Part shown: in pieces, positions 1 through 16,600 of the stretch
How positions within the stretch are numbered: the first letter of the stretch is position 1
Layout: every line of letters starts with the position of its first letter
Assembly: GCF_000002995.4 (NCBI RefSeq)
Contig: NW_025062479.1
Location: 20,208,721-20,272,720, forward strand
Source: Brugia malayi
Taxonomy: Eukaryota; Nematoda; Chromadorea; Rhabditida; Onchocercidae
DNA: 64,000 bases
Reading direction: 5' to 3'
The notes under the pieces: generated by a model
The model's input: only the letters and a program-made list of their open reading frames with translations
Database searches by the model: none
Told to the model about the DNA's origin: nothing
Made by a program: the position numbers and the translations under genes

Positions 1-3000
1 TTTTAGTATACAATTTGTTGAAATCTTTTTTAGTATTCCTCATATAAAATTCAATACTTTAGAGCCTTTTTTTTTTCTTACATATATTTGAAATTAAATT
101 TGGATAAAAAACGAGAAAAAAAACTTTTCGGAGTAAATTTCGTCCTGTTCGAGAATAAATTGCTTCAGGCGCAATGCAATTTCTTCTGATTAACAATGAA
201 TGACCATTTACTTTTTAATTATTTACAATTAATGCAATTTGTTGTTGTAATTTAAGTTAGTTACACAATAATTGATATCAGAAAATGTTTGCTAAGATGA
301 ATGCTGCAGTTTGTTCTTGCAAACATACTTTTCCGTCAATATGTATTTCAGATTGAGCGTTTGATGATTTATTATTAATTAAGAACCTGATTCGACATTA
401 TGATCAGGTATGTTCAGTGATTTGTTCCGAATCTAATTTCTTGTTTTTTTTTTTTTTTTTTTTTTTTTAATCCCTTAAAAAAAGACTATTTACAATTTCA
501 TTTAAATGAAAAAAGAATGGAAATATCCCGTGATACATTGTTTTAAAATTCAAAATAGCCTAAATAGTTTATCTTGAACTGCTTAGAAAAAATTTTTTAA
601 AAAAAAAAAATGAAAATTTATCCAAAAAGGATAATCTGCTTATGCATAGATGAACAAAATTATTACGCCATTGTTTTTCATTTTTATTGTTTTAATTGCA
701 AAAATTTTTAGATAAAATAAATATAGCTTTACCTAAACAAATTTTTAAGAGAAAAATAAAATAAAAATAGAAAAAATAAAGAAAAGGATAACGAATTACA
801 AATTACAAAATATATGAATTGTCATTAACTACTGATCAAATTAATTTTTAAAAGAGTGAAAAATCAATAAAATTAGTAAAAATCACAAAATTGAAAAAGA
901 GTAAAAAAAATGAAGTGAACAAATGTAATGAAATTTACAAATTCACATATTGTTGTCTCGAAATGATAACATTTCATTACTTTTGTTAGCATTTCTTCTA
1001 TCACACCATCATTCACAGCCATTATCATATCATTGAAAAGAAATATGAGAACAATAATAATAGTAATAAACAATAACGATCAACGAGAATAATGACAACA
1101 ACAACAACAACAACAACACAGATGAGAGTAACAATAATAAAAAGGAATGGAATAAACTTTTCCTTCCCTTCTTACTCCTTATAAACTTTCTTACTATATA
1201 AATATTATTAAATAAATTGACGTTTACACCTACAGTTATTTATATAAGAATATGTATGTGAATGTGTTCGCACACATAAATCATAAAAAGAACGAAATGA
1301 TTAGTTCCATTCAACAGGTTTCAATGTTGTGACCAATGCGACACTTTATATCATCTAATTTTTGATGTAATCTCTTCACGGGTATTATCATCATCCAATC
1401 ATCAATCCTTCTCTCATAGAATTTCTTGTCTATCATCAAAATAATAATAATAAAAAAAAAAAAAAGAAAGAAGGAGAAATGGTAGAAAAAAGACAGAAAA
1501 AAAAGGGCGAAAATTGCTGATAGTTATTAGTAGTTATTGAATAAAATATGGCAGTTACCTCAGAATATTACTTTCTTTTTCTTCATTGTCATTTATTTAT
1601 TTGTTATAAATTATTATTTTTTTTATTGTTATTTTATTATTATTATTACTATTATTCCTGGATATATAGTGGATAATTACGATTATAATTATTGAATATA
1701 CGTGGCCTGAAACGAGTGCACAGTATAAAACAGGATTGAAAATTTCCTTCATTTGTCTGTTTGTCTTTTCTAATAATGTTTATCATTCCGAAGTGTTATT
1801 TCCTGTATTCAATTATTTTGCTTTTGCATTTTCTTGACCGATTAATTTATTCATTCATCAAGAATTAAGGAATAACAGAAGTTGACATCACTAATAGAGG
1901 GAAAAAAACGAAGGAGCAAAATTATGTGTAACAGAAATGAAATTATGAAAAATTTAATTTATCTTAGGAATATCTGCTAATGACAACAAAATGTACAGAG
2001 ATATATTTGCTAAAATTTTTTGTCCTCTTTCGTTCTCTCATCACCCTCTGCTTTATCGCATCACCCATATAATTGTCGTTCGTATTTCAGAAATAAATAT
2101 TCAGATGAAGCAAGAAAAATTAAAAAAGAATGAATAAAATATGAAATTCAACAATTTTTTACCTCCTGTCATTTAACAACAAATGAAAATGATAAATATA
2201 AATTGAAAAATATCATAAACATTTTGTAAAACACAAATTATTATCGTTATTTGTTCGTGTTGTAACACATCATTCAATATTATTGTACGAAAAGATCTTT
2301 CTCTTGAAATTTTCTGATTGAAAAGAATTCGTCCTTAAATAATAATTTACATTTCACAATGTATTTATTACTGTCTAACAATACAATGAAATTATTAATG
2401 GAACTTTTATGGATAATAATAGCAATATATCACTATTATTTCTGTTAAACAAATAAGGAATAGAACGAATCTGCTCGAATTTTTACATATTTACGAAACA
2501 AAATTCAACAAGAACAGAACAGCGGCAATAATGGAAAAAATAATTAGTAATAATAATTATTAATAATGATGATAATAATAAGATAATAATAAATAATAAT
2601 AATAATAATAATTCGTTACAAAAGAATAAGGATAAGAAGAATAAGAATTAGTATAAGAACAAAAATAATAATAAATAATGAAGAGTAACAACTGTAGGCA
2701 ACTGAATAATAAATTTTATTTTTCTATAAAAAGAAAAAAGGTAAGCAATTAATTGAAAAGCTTAATTAAATAACAAATTATTTAATAAATAATTAATTAA
2801 TTAGTTGAAAAACGCACTTTTGACTTCTTTAATTTGATTTAATTTATTTATAACTTATTGCTACTTTAATTAGCCAATCGAAACGAAAAAATAATGTCCT
2901 AAATATTGTTTACTTTTTTTCACAAACAATAAACGAATAATTGGACGGAAAAAAAAACCAAAAATTACATTTAAGAAAAAAAAAAAAACGAAATTTTTAA

Positions 3001-4700
3001 AAGTTTTTGAAATGATGAATGTTCTCATATGATCCATATCAGTAAAAATTGTGTCATGGAATCTCGCAACTCAACATTCCTATTTCTTCTATTAATACTA
3101 TAATAATAAATTATATCAATTTAGGCCAATAGAACTATTAATAAAAATAATTATTTGATTAATCTGAATTCAGAAAACCTTCCCTTTTTGCCTTTTTTTT
3201 CTATATCACCTTCTAGTATTTTGGGAAAAATTTTTAAAAAAAGTAATAATCAATCCGATTAAATTAAAATTAATAATAATAACAGTAATGATAATTCAAA
3301 AGATTAACTTATAAATTTTTGAAAATGTATTAGATAATTTAAAAGACTAAGTTGTAAATTTTGAAAATGTATTAGATATTTTTGATTATTTAATAATGTT
3401 CTATTCACAGTTCTAAACATTACTGTAAATTTTGTTAGTTGTTAACTGTTATAATAGTACAGTTTTTTTTTTTTTTTATTGCCTGTAATAATGATACAGT
3501 TTTTGTTGTTATTTATAATTTGTTGCCTGTAATAATAATAGTTTTATTTTTTGTTATCTGTAATAATATCGTTACATATAATGCATTTCAGCATGTTATT
3601 CAATTTGGTTTAAATGCATAATGTATTAATAGCATGCTAGCTTGAGATAAAAATGAACAGGAAAACTTACAAAAACAACTATGAACAATAAATTCATGAC
3701 AGCTTGTTTTTCTTTTTCTTCATTTTCATTCTTTCTCAAAATTCCGGTTCCCAATTTTATCTAAATGAGATTTAGGAATAAAAATAGTCGCAGAAATCTC
3801 CATTTCTCATTTCTGTCATCTACATGTATTTTAAAAACAATGGCCACCTACAAAATAGTCCAACTTTAACACTCTGTTATCATTTAAATCAACTTTTTTT
3901 TTGAAAAATTAGATAAGCAATTTGTAGTCCACTGAGTAAATAATTTATTCTCTTCAACAATTTTCACGAAATCTTTTCAGCGAAATATCAAAGATATTTG
4001 TCATTTAAACTCAACGAATATTGGTTTAATCGCTTGACTGCTTTAGTATATATTATGAAAAACTTTTTAATATATTATCCTTCAAATATGTTTCATCTAC
4101 AATACATCAATTCATAAAAAATAGTTGAACATATTTTACACGTTATTTTAAGAGGGAACTCTTAGCAATTAAATGGAAGAAATTTCTCGCATAAAAAAGA
4201 AAAAATAAATAAATAAAACAACACCATATTACTGATCTGTAGATTCATCCTTACTCACCTGACCTAATCTTTATATATTTATTACTGTGCGAGAAAGAAA
4301 ATGTTACATGATTATCAAGATTGCCATTTCACATATCACAAAATCTTTTGTAAATATGTCGGAAATCAACAAATCCTTTTGACCACACTGAACAACAGCA
4401 ATATCACCTACAACTAACAGAATGAAACGATCTGACAGCAGACAAAATGAATCCGTTTCATATCCGTCAATTACTATGAATTTGGTAATAATTTCGAGTT
4501 TTTTGCAGTATTCCTAACACCGTATGAAGTATTCAAGTCATATTAAAAATGTTGTGATGAATCGTAATACAGTAAAAAGCAATCATTAAACATTTTAATC
4601 GACAAGCAAATATTTATAATAAAATCTAAAAAGTCTACACTTACATGAAGAAATGCCAGTAAAACCATATTTTAATTTTCACACACTATGAAATATCACA
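1..4700. other. AT-rich intergenic region, no gene recognised
   Basis: This stretch is very AT-rich and dominated by A/T homopolymers and short trinucleotide runs. Examples are a 25-base T run at 444-468, a CAA run at about 1095-1117 and ATA/AAT runs at about 2570-2615. The few ORFs are short, Phe/Ile/Asn-rich and look like translated low-complexity DNA. No conserved motif or paired splice-site pattern was seen. It lies downstream of the 3' end of the minus-strand NDUFV2 gene and may contain its 3' UTR near 4.6-4.7 kb. Confidence 0.7.
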
Positions 4701-4723
4701 TATACACATATATTTGAAAATGT

Positions 4724-6802
<2,079 letters not shown>

Positions 6803-6840
6803 TCCCAACAATTTCCTCGAAACGGCTGAAATAATTAAAT
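6803..6840 (-). promoter_or_regulatory. Putative spliced-leader trans-splice acceptor for NDUFV2
   Basis: On the minus strand the sequence reads ATTTAATTATTTCAG, with the cut after position 6826. It sits 23 nt upstream of the NDUFV2 ATG, and no upstream coding exon is recognisable. In nematodes an acceptor in this position usually marks spliced-leader addition. A cis-spliced 5' UTR exon is the alternative. Confidence 0.5.
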
Positions 6841-6849
6841 TTCACATAT

Positions 6850-9600
6850 TATAGTGATGTAGATGAAAACATTAACTACCAACCATCATGCCAAAAAGTA
6901 AAAATTCCTCTTCCCAATACACAGACCGCAATGAATGACAATGATTACTCTTAGTGTAAAAAATCTACATTAAATGATCTAATAAGTGGACGATGAAGTA
7001 AACATAATGTATGTCAATATTAAACATTCTTGAATAACTAAAGTAGACTAAGTTTAGCATAGAGTTGTATTATCATCAAAAAAATAACTGCACTTAAATA
7101 AAGAATAACATCGAACCGAATGAATAGTTTATTCCTTATCGTCTAGCTATATCTGAATAAAATATAACACAGTTAACTAGAGTAAGCTTAAAAATGAACA
7201 AATCCCAATGAGTCGGAAGATATTTTATAAAAAAAAAAGCTTATAAGAACTTCCGTTCCTGTAGGTTAAACCAATCTTAAAAACAAACTTTTAATTGCAA
7301 ACATATCGTATATTATAAATGAATAAATTAAAACACAAACAAGGGAACTTTTTTTTAAGCATTGACAAAAAAACTACTTATGGATAATTAACTGTATTAA
7401 TGAAATTGAACAAACGATTGTGCTTCCTTAATAGTTTATTATATTTTTGATGTTTATGCAAATGCATAAACTTTCTTATTTTATCCTTCATTTTACTTTT
7501 ACTTTTTACCGTGCTGCAGCATCTTTCTCGTAGCTTTTACTTTATTTTAACTATAACTTTAGGATTTTCCTTATATCTCACTCACTGTTTACATGGTTAT
7601 TTTTCCAGGAAGCACCTTTTCTTCTACATAACAAACAAATGCTAGCAAAAGCAATAACGACTGAATGAAAAAGAAAAAAGGACGAAGAAGTTAAAATATA
7701 GAATCAAACCGATCCTACATTTGAAACAGATCATTCATTCAAGCAATTTACTGAATATCAAATGGTAGGGGTGGAAGGGTAATTTTTATCAGTTGATGAA
7801 AAAAAAATTGGAAAAGAATATCTCGGAATACTGAGGACAAAAATTCACAGATGACGTAGAAAGAAATAATTTTCCTGATAAAAGAAAAAAAAAAGTGGCA
7901 AAAAATCTTTAATGTTATTAAATATGTGTATGTATGATGGAGGAGTGTTTCAATATAACTGCATAGATGAATTGTCGTAAGCTAAAGTATGAAACTGAAA
8001 ATTATTATTTTGAATGGATGAAATGCTAGGAAACATTCATGACAGTGCGAAAAAAAAAAGTATGGAAGTAACTATATCTTAACTATTCAAATCAACGATT
8101 AACTCATATTTTAACTATTTAAATCAATAGTTGCAAGCAAAACAGATGAAGTTGATAGCTGGAATATCTTAAAATTAATTTCATGCTAACATAAAATTCC
8201 TCAGCACATTCCAGTTACAAAAAAGCGAATTTTCGTAACAAATTTAAAGAGTTACATTCAGCTTAATAAAAGAGAAATTAAACTTAAAAAAAGCATGAGC
8301 GTGAAAAAATCAATAAAAATTTGGTTTGTAGAAATTAAATAGAAATCTGAGAAAAAAAGTGAAACGATCTCAACAAATAACAGTTATCAAGACAACAACA
8401 AAAAAAAAAAAAATCATTAGTAGAAACAATACATGTGCAGGTGAACCCGCGATATCTAATTTCATCGATACAGTCCCTGAATTGAAGCATCAAATATCAC
8501 GGGGTAACCTGCTTTTTCTTCGTTTCTCGTCTTTTCTTCCTGATTGTCAGATGTTTGTTGTGCATTTGAGAACGTAGTTATCCATTTCGCAAAAGTTCGC
8601 TCCAACATTGGAATACTCCGAAAATTTTGATTTAAAGTACATCATATAAAAAAATCTTAATCAGTCCATATGAGCAAACATATTTAGCCATGCACAATGA
8701 AAGAATGGAGAACCTCAACTAGTAACAAGCACCACATTAATAAATCGAAAAAGCAAAACAAAATAAAACAATCTATTTAGCTTATTTTCTATTAGAAAAA
8801 TAAAAAGAAAGAAAACAATCGAAAATAGCTGATAATAAATAAATTGTAAAACAAGTAAAATCTTAACCTAAATATGAAAAGAGATTTATAGGAATGACCA
8901 GTGTACAAATAACCCTGTTTTCAAACTTTATGCTAAAAAAAATTTTAGTCTAGTAGAATTAATGCAATATTTTATATTTGAACATTACTTATATATCCGC
9001 TAGTGTTACCTACATCAGAATCTCCCGAAAACAGATTAAACTAATGAGTTGCCACCTTCATGTCAAAAAATGTCAGCCCAGCTTACCGGATTAAAGCGTT
9101 TGTATATAAAATAAAAACCGATTCTGATCTCAGACTAATAATTCACATTGTTCATTCTAGCAGCTTGGCTTGCATTGAAATTTGTCCTATAATTTTTTTA
9201 AAAAAAAAGAGAAAAAAAAGACTTTAACAAGGATTATACATTGATTAAAATAGAAAACTCAACAACGATACAGAAAAGAAACTCAGGTTCTTTCAACTGA
9301 AAGTGAAACAAAAATTTCAAAAAAAAAAAAAAAAAAAAAAACAGAGAAACCGCTGCCGAGTTATTACAAAACTGACATCACTTACACGTTCAGCACTCAC
9401 CTATCTAGTGTAGACTATGACAAAAAAGCATTAAAAGAATATGAAGTAAAACAAAAAACGACCAGCATATAATAAATTTAAAAATCCGGATGACTACAAC
9501 GAAAGACATCAAAATAGACAAAAAGGAAAAATTAAAACAAAAAATCATTCCCAAAAATATTCTCGAAAATGATGTATTATCTCTATGATGTAAGCGACAC
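6850..9600. other. Intergenic region between NDUFV2 and the Smoothened-like gene, no supported gene
   Basis: The region is AT-rich, with no family-level protein match in any frame. A 48-codon minus-strand ORF at 8462-8608 (starting MLERTFAKW) looks somewhat more protein-like than its surroundings, but it has no supporting splice partners. The 3' UTR of the Smoothened-like gene probably occupies the right end. A 23-base A run lies at 9319-9341. Confidence 0.5.
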
Positions 9601-9605
9601 ATCAG

Positions 9606-10620
9606 TTAGACCCTTTTGCTACTGCTGTCTCGCTGTAATTTTGCCACCTGAAAAATAAAATCACGAAAGGAAAACGTACACCGATATGTTGTACACGCAA
9701 ATAACACATTTTTTAAACAGGTTTTTTTTTTTTTTTTTTTTTGCTTTTTAATCACCATAATTTTTAACGCAATTTCACAAAATGTACATTAAAAAAAATT
9801 ATAACTGAATCATCTCTGATAACAGTGAAACACATAATTTGTGGAAATTTCCAAACAAATACTTCATATTCAATCATTTTAAAAATTTATACTTACTTTT
9901 TCATTGTACAATCTTTCCTCTTCAGAATCTTCCTCATCGGAATTGAAACTGTCACTGTCATGATAACTTTCCGAAAGCTGACCAGCATCTACCCCTGTAG
10001 GCTCATCTGACAGACCCTGCATTGTTGATGCACCAAAAAAAGTCCGAGATTTTAAAGATGATGGTTGACATATCATCATTCCATTTCCCTCATTGATGGG
10101 AAGTTTATTTTGCATATGCACATCTTGTGAACTAGCAGGTTTTTTAGAAAGACTCATATCCATGGTCCATGAATTATTTGCATGGCCTGTTAAATAAGAT
10201 TTTAAAAAGCAAAGAAATCATTCATAATTATAAAAAATTAAAAGGAATCACCTCAAAATTATATGTTACGTCCAGCTTAAGGGAAAATACTAAGAATTCC
10301 TGGAAGATGTTGAAATATAATATTGGCATTTACGAAGTAACAACAAACCATTATCAGAAACTAAACTTCTCGCATCCTTTGAACTGTGCAACCTGAACTT
10401 AGTAGAAATCAGTGGAGTTCCAACTGCAGCGGTGGAAGCAGATGAGTAATTCATAACAACCGCATCATCTTCAAATGGAGATTTTCGTTTCCCTAGAATG
10501 AATTTTCTCCAATAATTTTGATGCATTAGCAAACAAGATTTCGACAATTAATGATTCTAGAAAGAAGAAACAACTAATTAAGCTAGTAACCTGAATTCTA
10601 AATAAACCTACTTTCCAAAA

Positions 10621-10651
<31 letters not shown>

Positions 10652-13600
10652 TAAGCTATGGAGACCAGCAGTTTACCTTATATTCTCCAGACTTGGAGTT
10701 TATAAAGTATAAAATGAACTTTCTTTTAATTTAAGTAAGAAAAAAAAAAACAAGATCCAAATAAAGTCACTTTGACATTTACGTTCACGTGTTTTGCGCG
10801 GTACTGCTTACGAAAATGAAATAAATCTTGGAATATATTATTTTTACATGATGCTGATATAATTTTTACTTGATGTAATCATGGATTCCGACATTTCCAA
10901 ACCAGCCAGTCGTCGTATTTCATGGTCTGCAACGCGCAAATTAGCCGAAAGTGCTTTGATTTGCTTCTCGTAATTTACACATCGTTCACGCCACTGACCT
11001 TCGATAACACCATTCTGATACGCAGAAAGAAGTGACGCCGTCTGCAGTGGTGCAAGTGAGAGAATAATGCATAAGCACAGATGCACAAAACCATAAATAC
11101 ATAGCACAAAATAATAACTTTTAAGATCGAATTTTTACAGAGAAGCAAGTGCTTTATCCAATAATTAGAATCTGAAATCAGGCTAAACAGCTAAACAACC
11201 ACCTAATTAAAGTGTTCAAGTTTTTCAGAACTGATGTTTACTAAAACTGGTAAAAGAATATTGGAGAACTGGAAATGGTCAGTTAAATCGTCTACAGCAG
11301 CAGGAATACCAGAAACAAAAAAAAAAAATTTTTTTTTTTCTCGGAGATGAAAGAACATCATAAATTAGCTCTTCAACTTTGATCTTTTACCATTCGAGAT
11401 GAATCCGCTGGTTTCAAAAACAAATAACCACTTTCCATTTGGTGCTTTCTTCTTTCCTTACTCCTCTGTAAAACATCCAATCTGAAAATAAACTAACAAA
11501 AATAAACCACAAATTTTAACACAATGCGGTGACACTGATATGTCACCATAGAAAAAATAAATGAATTTAGAAAAACTATTATAATTCCAGCATGGATTGC
11601 GAAATTGTGAAAGAAAAAAAATACATAGAAGTGTAACAGTGAAAGACACCACTGTCGTAGGCATAAATCAACCTCGTAAGATTAAATCATTTCATTTAAC
11701 TAACCTCCTAATTTTCAAATCAGTAGGAAATGTGTCAAGAGATTCGTCTTCGTAATTCTCCGACTGCTTAATATTTTCAGATTCTTCTTTTTGCGATTGA
11801 CCCACTTTAACAGAGGACTTAAATGTAGGAGTAAGTAGCGCATCATTAGGCCTAAATTCAGAATCTTGTAATAATTGCAGCTTAAATAATTACTTCAACT
11901 ACATAAGGAAGTTAAATAACTATCAAAAAATCGGGATATGTTCAGATGAAGATAACATACTACCTTATACTTGAAATCTTTTAACTGACTATATGGCATG
12001 ACTACCAATACTAGATCTCAAGTTTTATTGGATCCCTAATTTCTTTTACTGTCAACATGTTACCCAAACTTCTATACTTAATATAGAATTATTTTCTCCT
12101 TAAAACCAAAATAATATTTGAATCCCTTTCACCAAGAAAAAATACCGCTAAAAAATGCCGCTAAAAAAAAGTTACCGCTAAAAAATGCGACCATATAAAA
12201 GACAAATAATTCAAGTAACAAGACATAACTAAATCGCATTTCAGTGAAATTTGTTCGAAAAACCTACTTCGACTATATTATGGATAATATGATATGGAGT
12301 AAAATATAACTGACACAAATGTCGTCCCTACTAAAAAAGCATAAAAAAATACTGTTGCTTTTCCGCTGTTACTGCGAATTCCGAGCATTTCACCAAAACA
12401 AACGGATTAAACTTATTCCGTATTTTCTCAATACCAACCATCCCATAACCAAAGAATCCAGCCAACACATAGATGATGACAGTGATAAATGGAAGTGAAG
12501 GGAAAAAAAGATATACCAAAAACATAGGCAACAACTGATCATCCACAATGGATGGCAATTCGCAACCAGGAGCACTTAGAAAACTGCAAAAAAAAAAAAA
12601 AAAAAAAAAAAAACCAAAATCATCTTTTCGCACTTCTAGAACAAGCATTATCTGGAGAGATTCGCATACTACAGAAGTACTTCAAAAACTGAAAAATGTG
12701 GAGACTTCTGGAGCTTACAAACCAAGCATTCAATGAAAGTTTCAAAAAAAGTACACGAGTACAATCCAGTCATTCAGGATTTCAAGATGAATTTGGTGAG
12801 TTATACGCAGCGGCAAAAAACAAGAACATTTTTCGGAAAATATAAGTTAATGGCATTTTCCACCTTCTTTGCAGATATGAATTTCTTATTCGGAAAATAG
12901 TATTTACATACTTGTTGCCGATAGATTCTAGCCTCGAAAAAACATCTGCTTTTAGATCATACATCATTCCATGTAACCATCCCATCTGCCCTTCCATAAT
13001 TGTTTTGTTTAGAGAACATCTGTATGAAGAAATAAAAAACATTCTATGAGAACAAGGTAGATTTTAGCGACCGAAATTACGAGCTAATAAGTGTCCTAGC
13101 AATTTACAAAGAAATTCGATAACAGTAAATGTTAGTAGAGTCATAACAAATCAAAGCTATATGTTCAAGTAATTTACGAAGAAATTACACAAACTAAAAA
13201 GGCAAAAATTTTAGCGGGACGCAAGGATAACAGATATTAAGTAGGAGAGTTGGCATAAAGAATCCACAAATAGCTGGATGTTCAAGCATCCAACTGCTAT
13301 ATTTTGCACTATTGATTGTTTTAACGAAAAAGTCTTACTTTATAAAAAAAGTCATGAAATAAATAGTCATTGTTACTAGAAGGAAAAGAAAGCAACCTTA
13401 CGGAATCCAGAATAACTTTCTGTTCCGAAACAGCATCAGTAAAAAAGCTGTAGTGAAGGAGTACTGCAGATGCAACAAATGAAAGACCGATTGTAATAGA
13501 AAGTAGACCTAAAAGTTACAGAACCTCATAGTTTAAGGATATCAGTTTATACTGACATTCTTCAAAAATTTTATGCACAATCAAAAACTTTCTCATTTCA

Positions 13601-16600
13601 ATAAAAAAAAAAAATAAATATTAAGCAGTATTACTTATTTTTAAAAAGCAAGGTACCTTCAAAAAACTTTAAAAACATAAAGATGAATGAAATGTATATT
13701 TAATATACCTCGCCAAAAGAAAGCCATTTGTGAGTAACCATTTTTTTTAACATCACGACAATCAAATAATTCCTCATTATCACCACTGACATGGTCAACA
13801 ACAAGTGCTATTTGCTCTCGCTTTTTTGAACTGTTTGAGGTTTCTGCCGCTGTGCTTCCTATAAATTGTTTTATATAAAATTTATGGTGTGAAGTCCTTT
13901 GTTTTTTACATCATGCTAAATTTGTATTTAAAAGACCTGTACAAAGAAAGAATAAAACATGTTTTACCTCCATTACATTTGCGAAAATAAATAATCGCAA
14001 TTAAGCATAGTATAAAAGTGACCAAAACTGGACCATAAAGATTCATCGCGCTCCTTACCGTGTGAAATCCGAAATAGCAAACACCGGTGATACCATTTGT
14101 TTCAATCTGAACATTAAAGGATAGTTATGACGAATTAGGTCCCTTTCGAGAAAACAACTTTTTGGATAGATTACCTCTTACGATGCATAGCGCATTACTC
14201 AGAAAGATTAACGAAATTACCACCTAGACACCAGTCCGTGAAGTGATAATAAGACATATGAGCTTATTTATATTAACGAATAAAGAAAGAATCCATTGAA
14301 GTCAATACTCTGACGATAACCCGAAAAAGTATTTTTTTTATGTGCCACTGACTTATATTTGTTTGAATCAATCCAGTTTATATTCCTCATTAAATTTGGA
14401 ATTAATTACTAATGAATACTTTCAAATGAATACTTACAGTATCTGCCCATAATGCAATCGTAGCCATTGAACCAGCCGCCAAATAACAAATAAGGAAAAA
14501 GCAACGTAAATTAAGATGGTAATGTTTATTCCATTTAATTGTTTGATTGGAACTAAGTTTAGGTTGACCGATTTGAATTGCTAATGCAATCAGTAACCAA
14601 AAAAAGCCAGATAATATTGTGGTATACAAAAGCCAAAATTGAATGCTGCACCAATCTAATAAAGCTCTGAAGAATTTTTTTACAGCAATATATAATTTTC
14701 AAATGTAGTATTGTAGAAAAAAAAATATAGAAAATCAGCTGAAGAATGAACAGACAAATTTTACTGATGGACTAAACAACCAACATAGTAAACTGTGTAA
14801 TTCCGAAGAGGTAGGTATACTTAATGTACAAGTTAGACTGCGATTGAGCAACCAGAAAGGAAATCTGTCAAAATTTGCTTTCTTTTCAACAAGAACACTG
14901 AATTTTTTTATTGCTAACATCATAGATTTTTTTGGCTTCACCAGATTAAAACCTCATAACGTCTCAGAGGCCAAAGCTGTTCACTGCTCAATTCCGAAAT
15001 TTTCAATTTCACAAACGAGCTCGCAGAGCAAGGATGATTTTCTCATCATAGACGTCCAGTTTAAATAAGTTTACCACTTTTCTTTTTCTATGTATATAAA
15101 AATAAATATGCATAAAGTTAATAAAAAACTTCTTTTGTGAAAATTCAAATAATGAACACATTTCTTGAGGTTAATAAAACTTGATATGTTGTACTAGCTA
15201 AAGATTAGTTAAGTGTTGCTAAAGTATCTTCAGTTTCATTTTAATATGGTAATATTTCGCCTTATAAAATAATATGCTTTTGAGCAAAACTGCTAAAATA
15301 CCTTAAAATTTTTGCATCACGTCTTAACATATCAAAACACATTGCACGTTCTGCCACTCGATCAGCATAACTTAGTAACCATATAAACCAGTGGACTGAT
15401 GCACTTAACAGTGCATGGGTTAATGAGTAAACGCAAAGATCACTTGTGAAGAGAAGTGAGAAGATGAACAAATAAAGCTGAAAGAGATATCTTTTAAGTG
15501 TAGAAGTAATTTTCTTCCTGACATATAATCAGATTACCAAAACCAATTTGAAATAAAGAATGATTGTTACCTACTAATAATTAGTGCTGCTTTAATGCAT
15601 ATTGAAGGGCTAAACATACGAGGCAACTCGGAGCTATACGTTGCTTTTGGAACAATAATTTTGAGACAGAACAATTCAGAATTATCGGATAGAACAACTC
15701 AGTAGTTACAACAAATGTCGTTGAAAAATATCCATGTAGAAGGAGTACAATCTTTTATGCTTAGTTATTATTGTGTGTGTGTGTGTATATGTCCGATGTA
15801 CTTAAACTTGATGGAATTCTACAACTGCATAATAAACAAATTTTATTCAAGAAATTTAATTCTTACCGCAGAAACTAGACCACCAACAACGATGAGCAAA
15901 GAGAAGGAGAAAATTGACATCCTGAAACCATCGTATAGCCACTGTGAGCTAATTAGAGGTGGCCTATAAAAGACATATTATTGTATAAATTAGACCTACA
16001 GGAAGCATATTTCCAAGAAAAAATAACTAAAAAAGTAGGGAAAATCGTATACCTGCACGGAAGATAACAATCATCGATAAGAGGTTGAGCCAACGGCTTA
16101 TGACTTATCCCAACAGCCAAAGGCCAGAGACACTGCTTTGGTTCCATTTTTGACGGTTCTTTGTTGTAAGTCATCTAAATAGAAAACAGAAAAAAGAATT
16201 TTGAGCTGAGCTTAATAATAATTTCAGGATAATAAGTTTTCTAATGTAAGCCAAACCACTCAGAATTCCAGGACTTGACCAAGAGATTTAAATTTTGTCG
16301 TAGTTGTAGGAAGCAATGCAAATAGAATGCATTTGCGTGCTTAATGTAAAATTATATCAACGATATGATAGCTTTCATTAAATTTATCGACGTTCCAAAC
16401 ATTATGCCAATAATTTAGTAACCGTTTCAAGGAAGTAATAAAAAGCAAGTAATGAAATGTTTCATAAGTCGAGTAATTACGTCATTCTGGGGTAAGAGAA
16501 ATTATTTTTCTTGGAAGACAAGTTTTAAAACATCGATAACTTCACGGAATTTGCCATCCTACTACAGCAATTTGTTGTGTATTTAGTATTTTATAAACAA

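Noticed and set aside
8462..8608. 48-codon minus-strand ORF starting MLERTFAKW
   Set aside because: Its composition is somewhat protein-like, but there is no recognisable family, no convincing splice partner and no acceptor just before the ATG. It is too weak to call.
12548..12736. Plus-strand Lys-rich ORF
   Set aside because: It is antisense to the TM7 exon of the Smoothened-like gene and driven by the poly-A run at 12588-12612.
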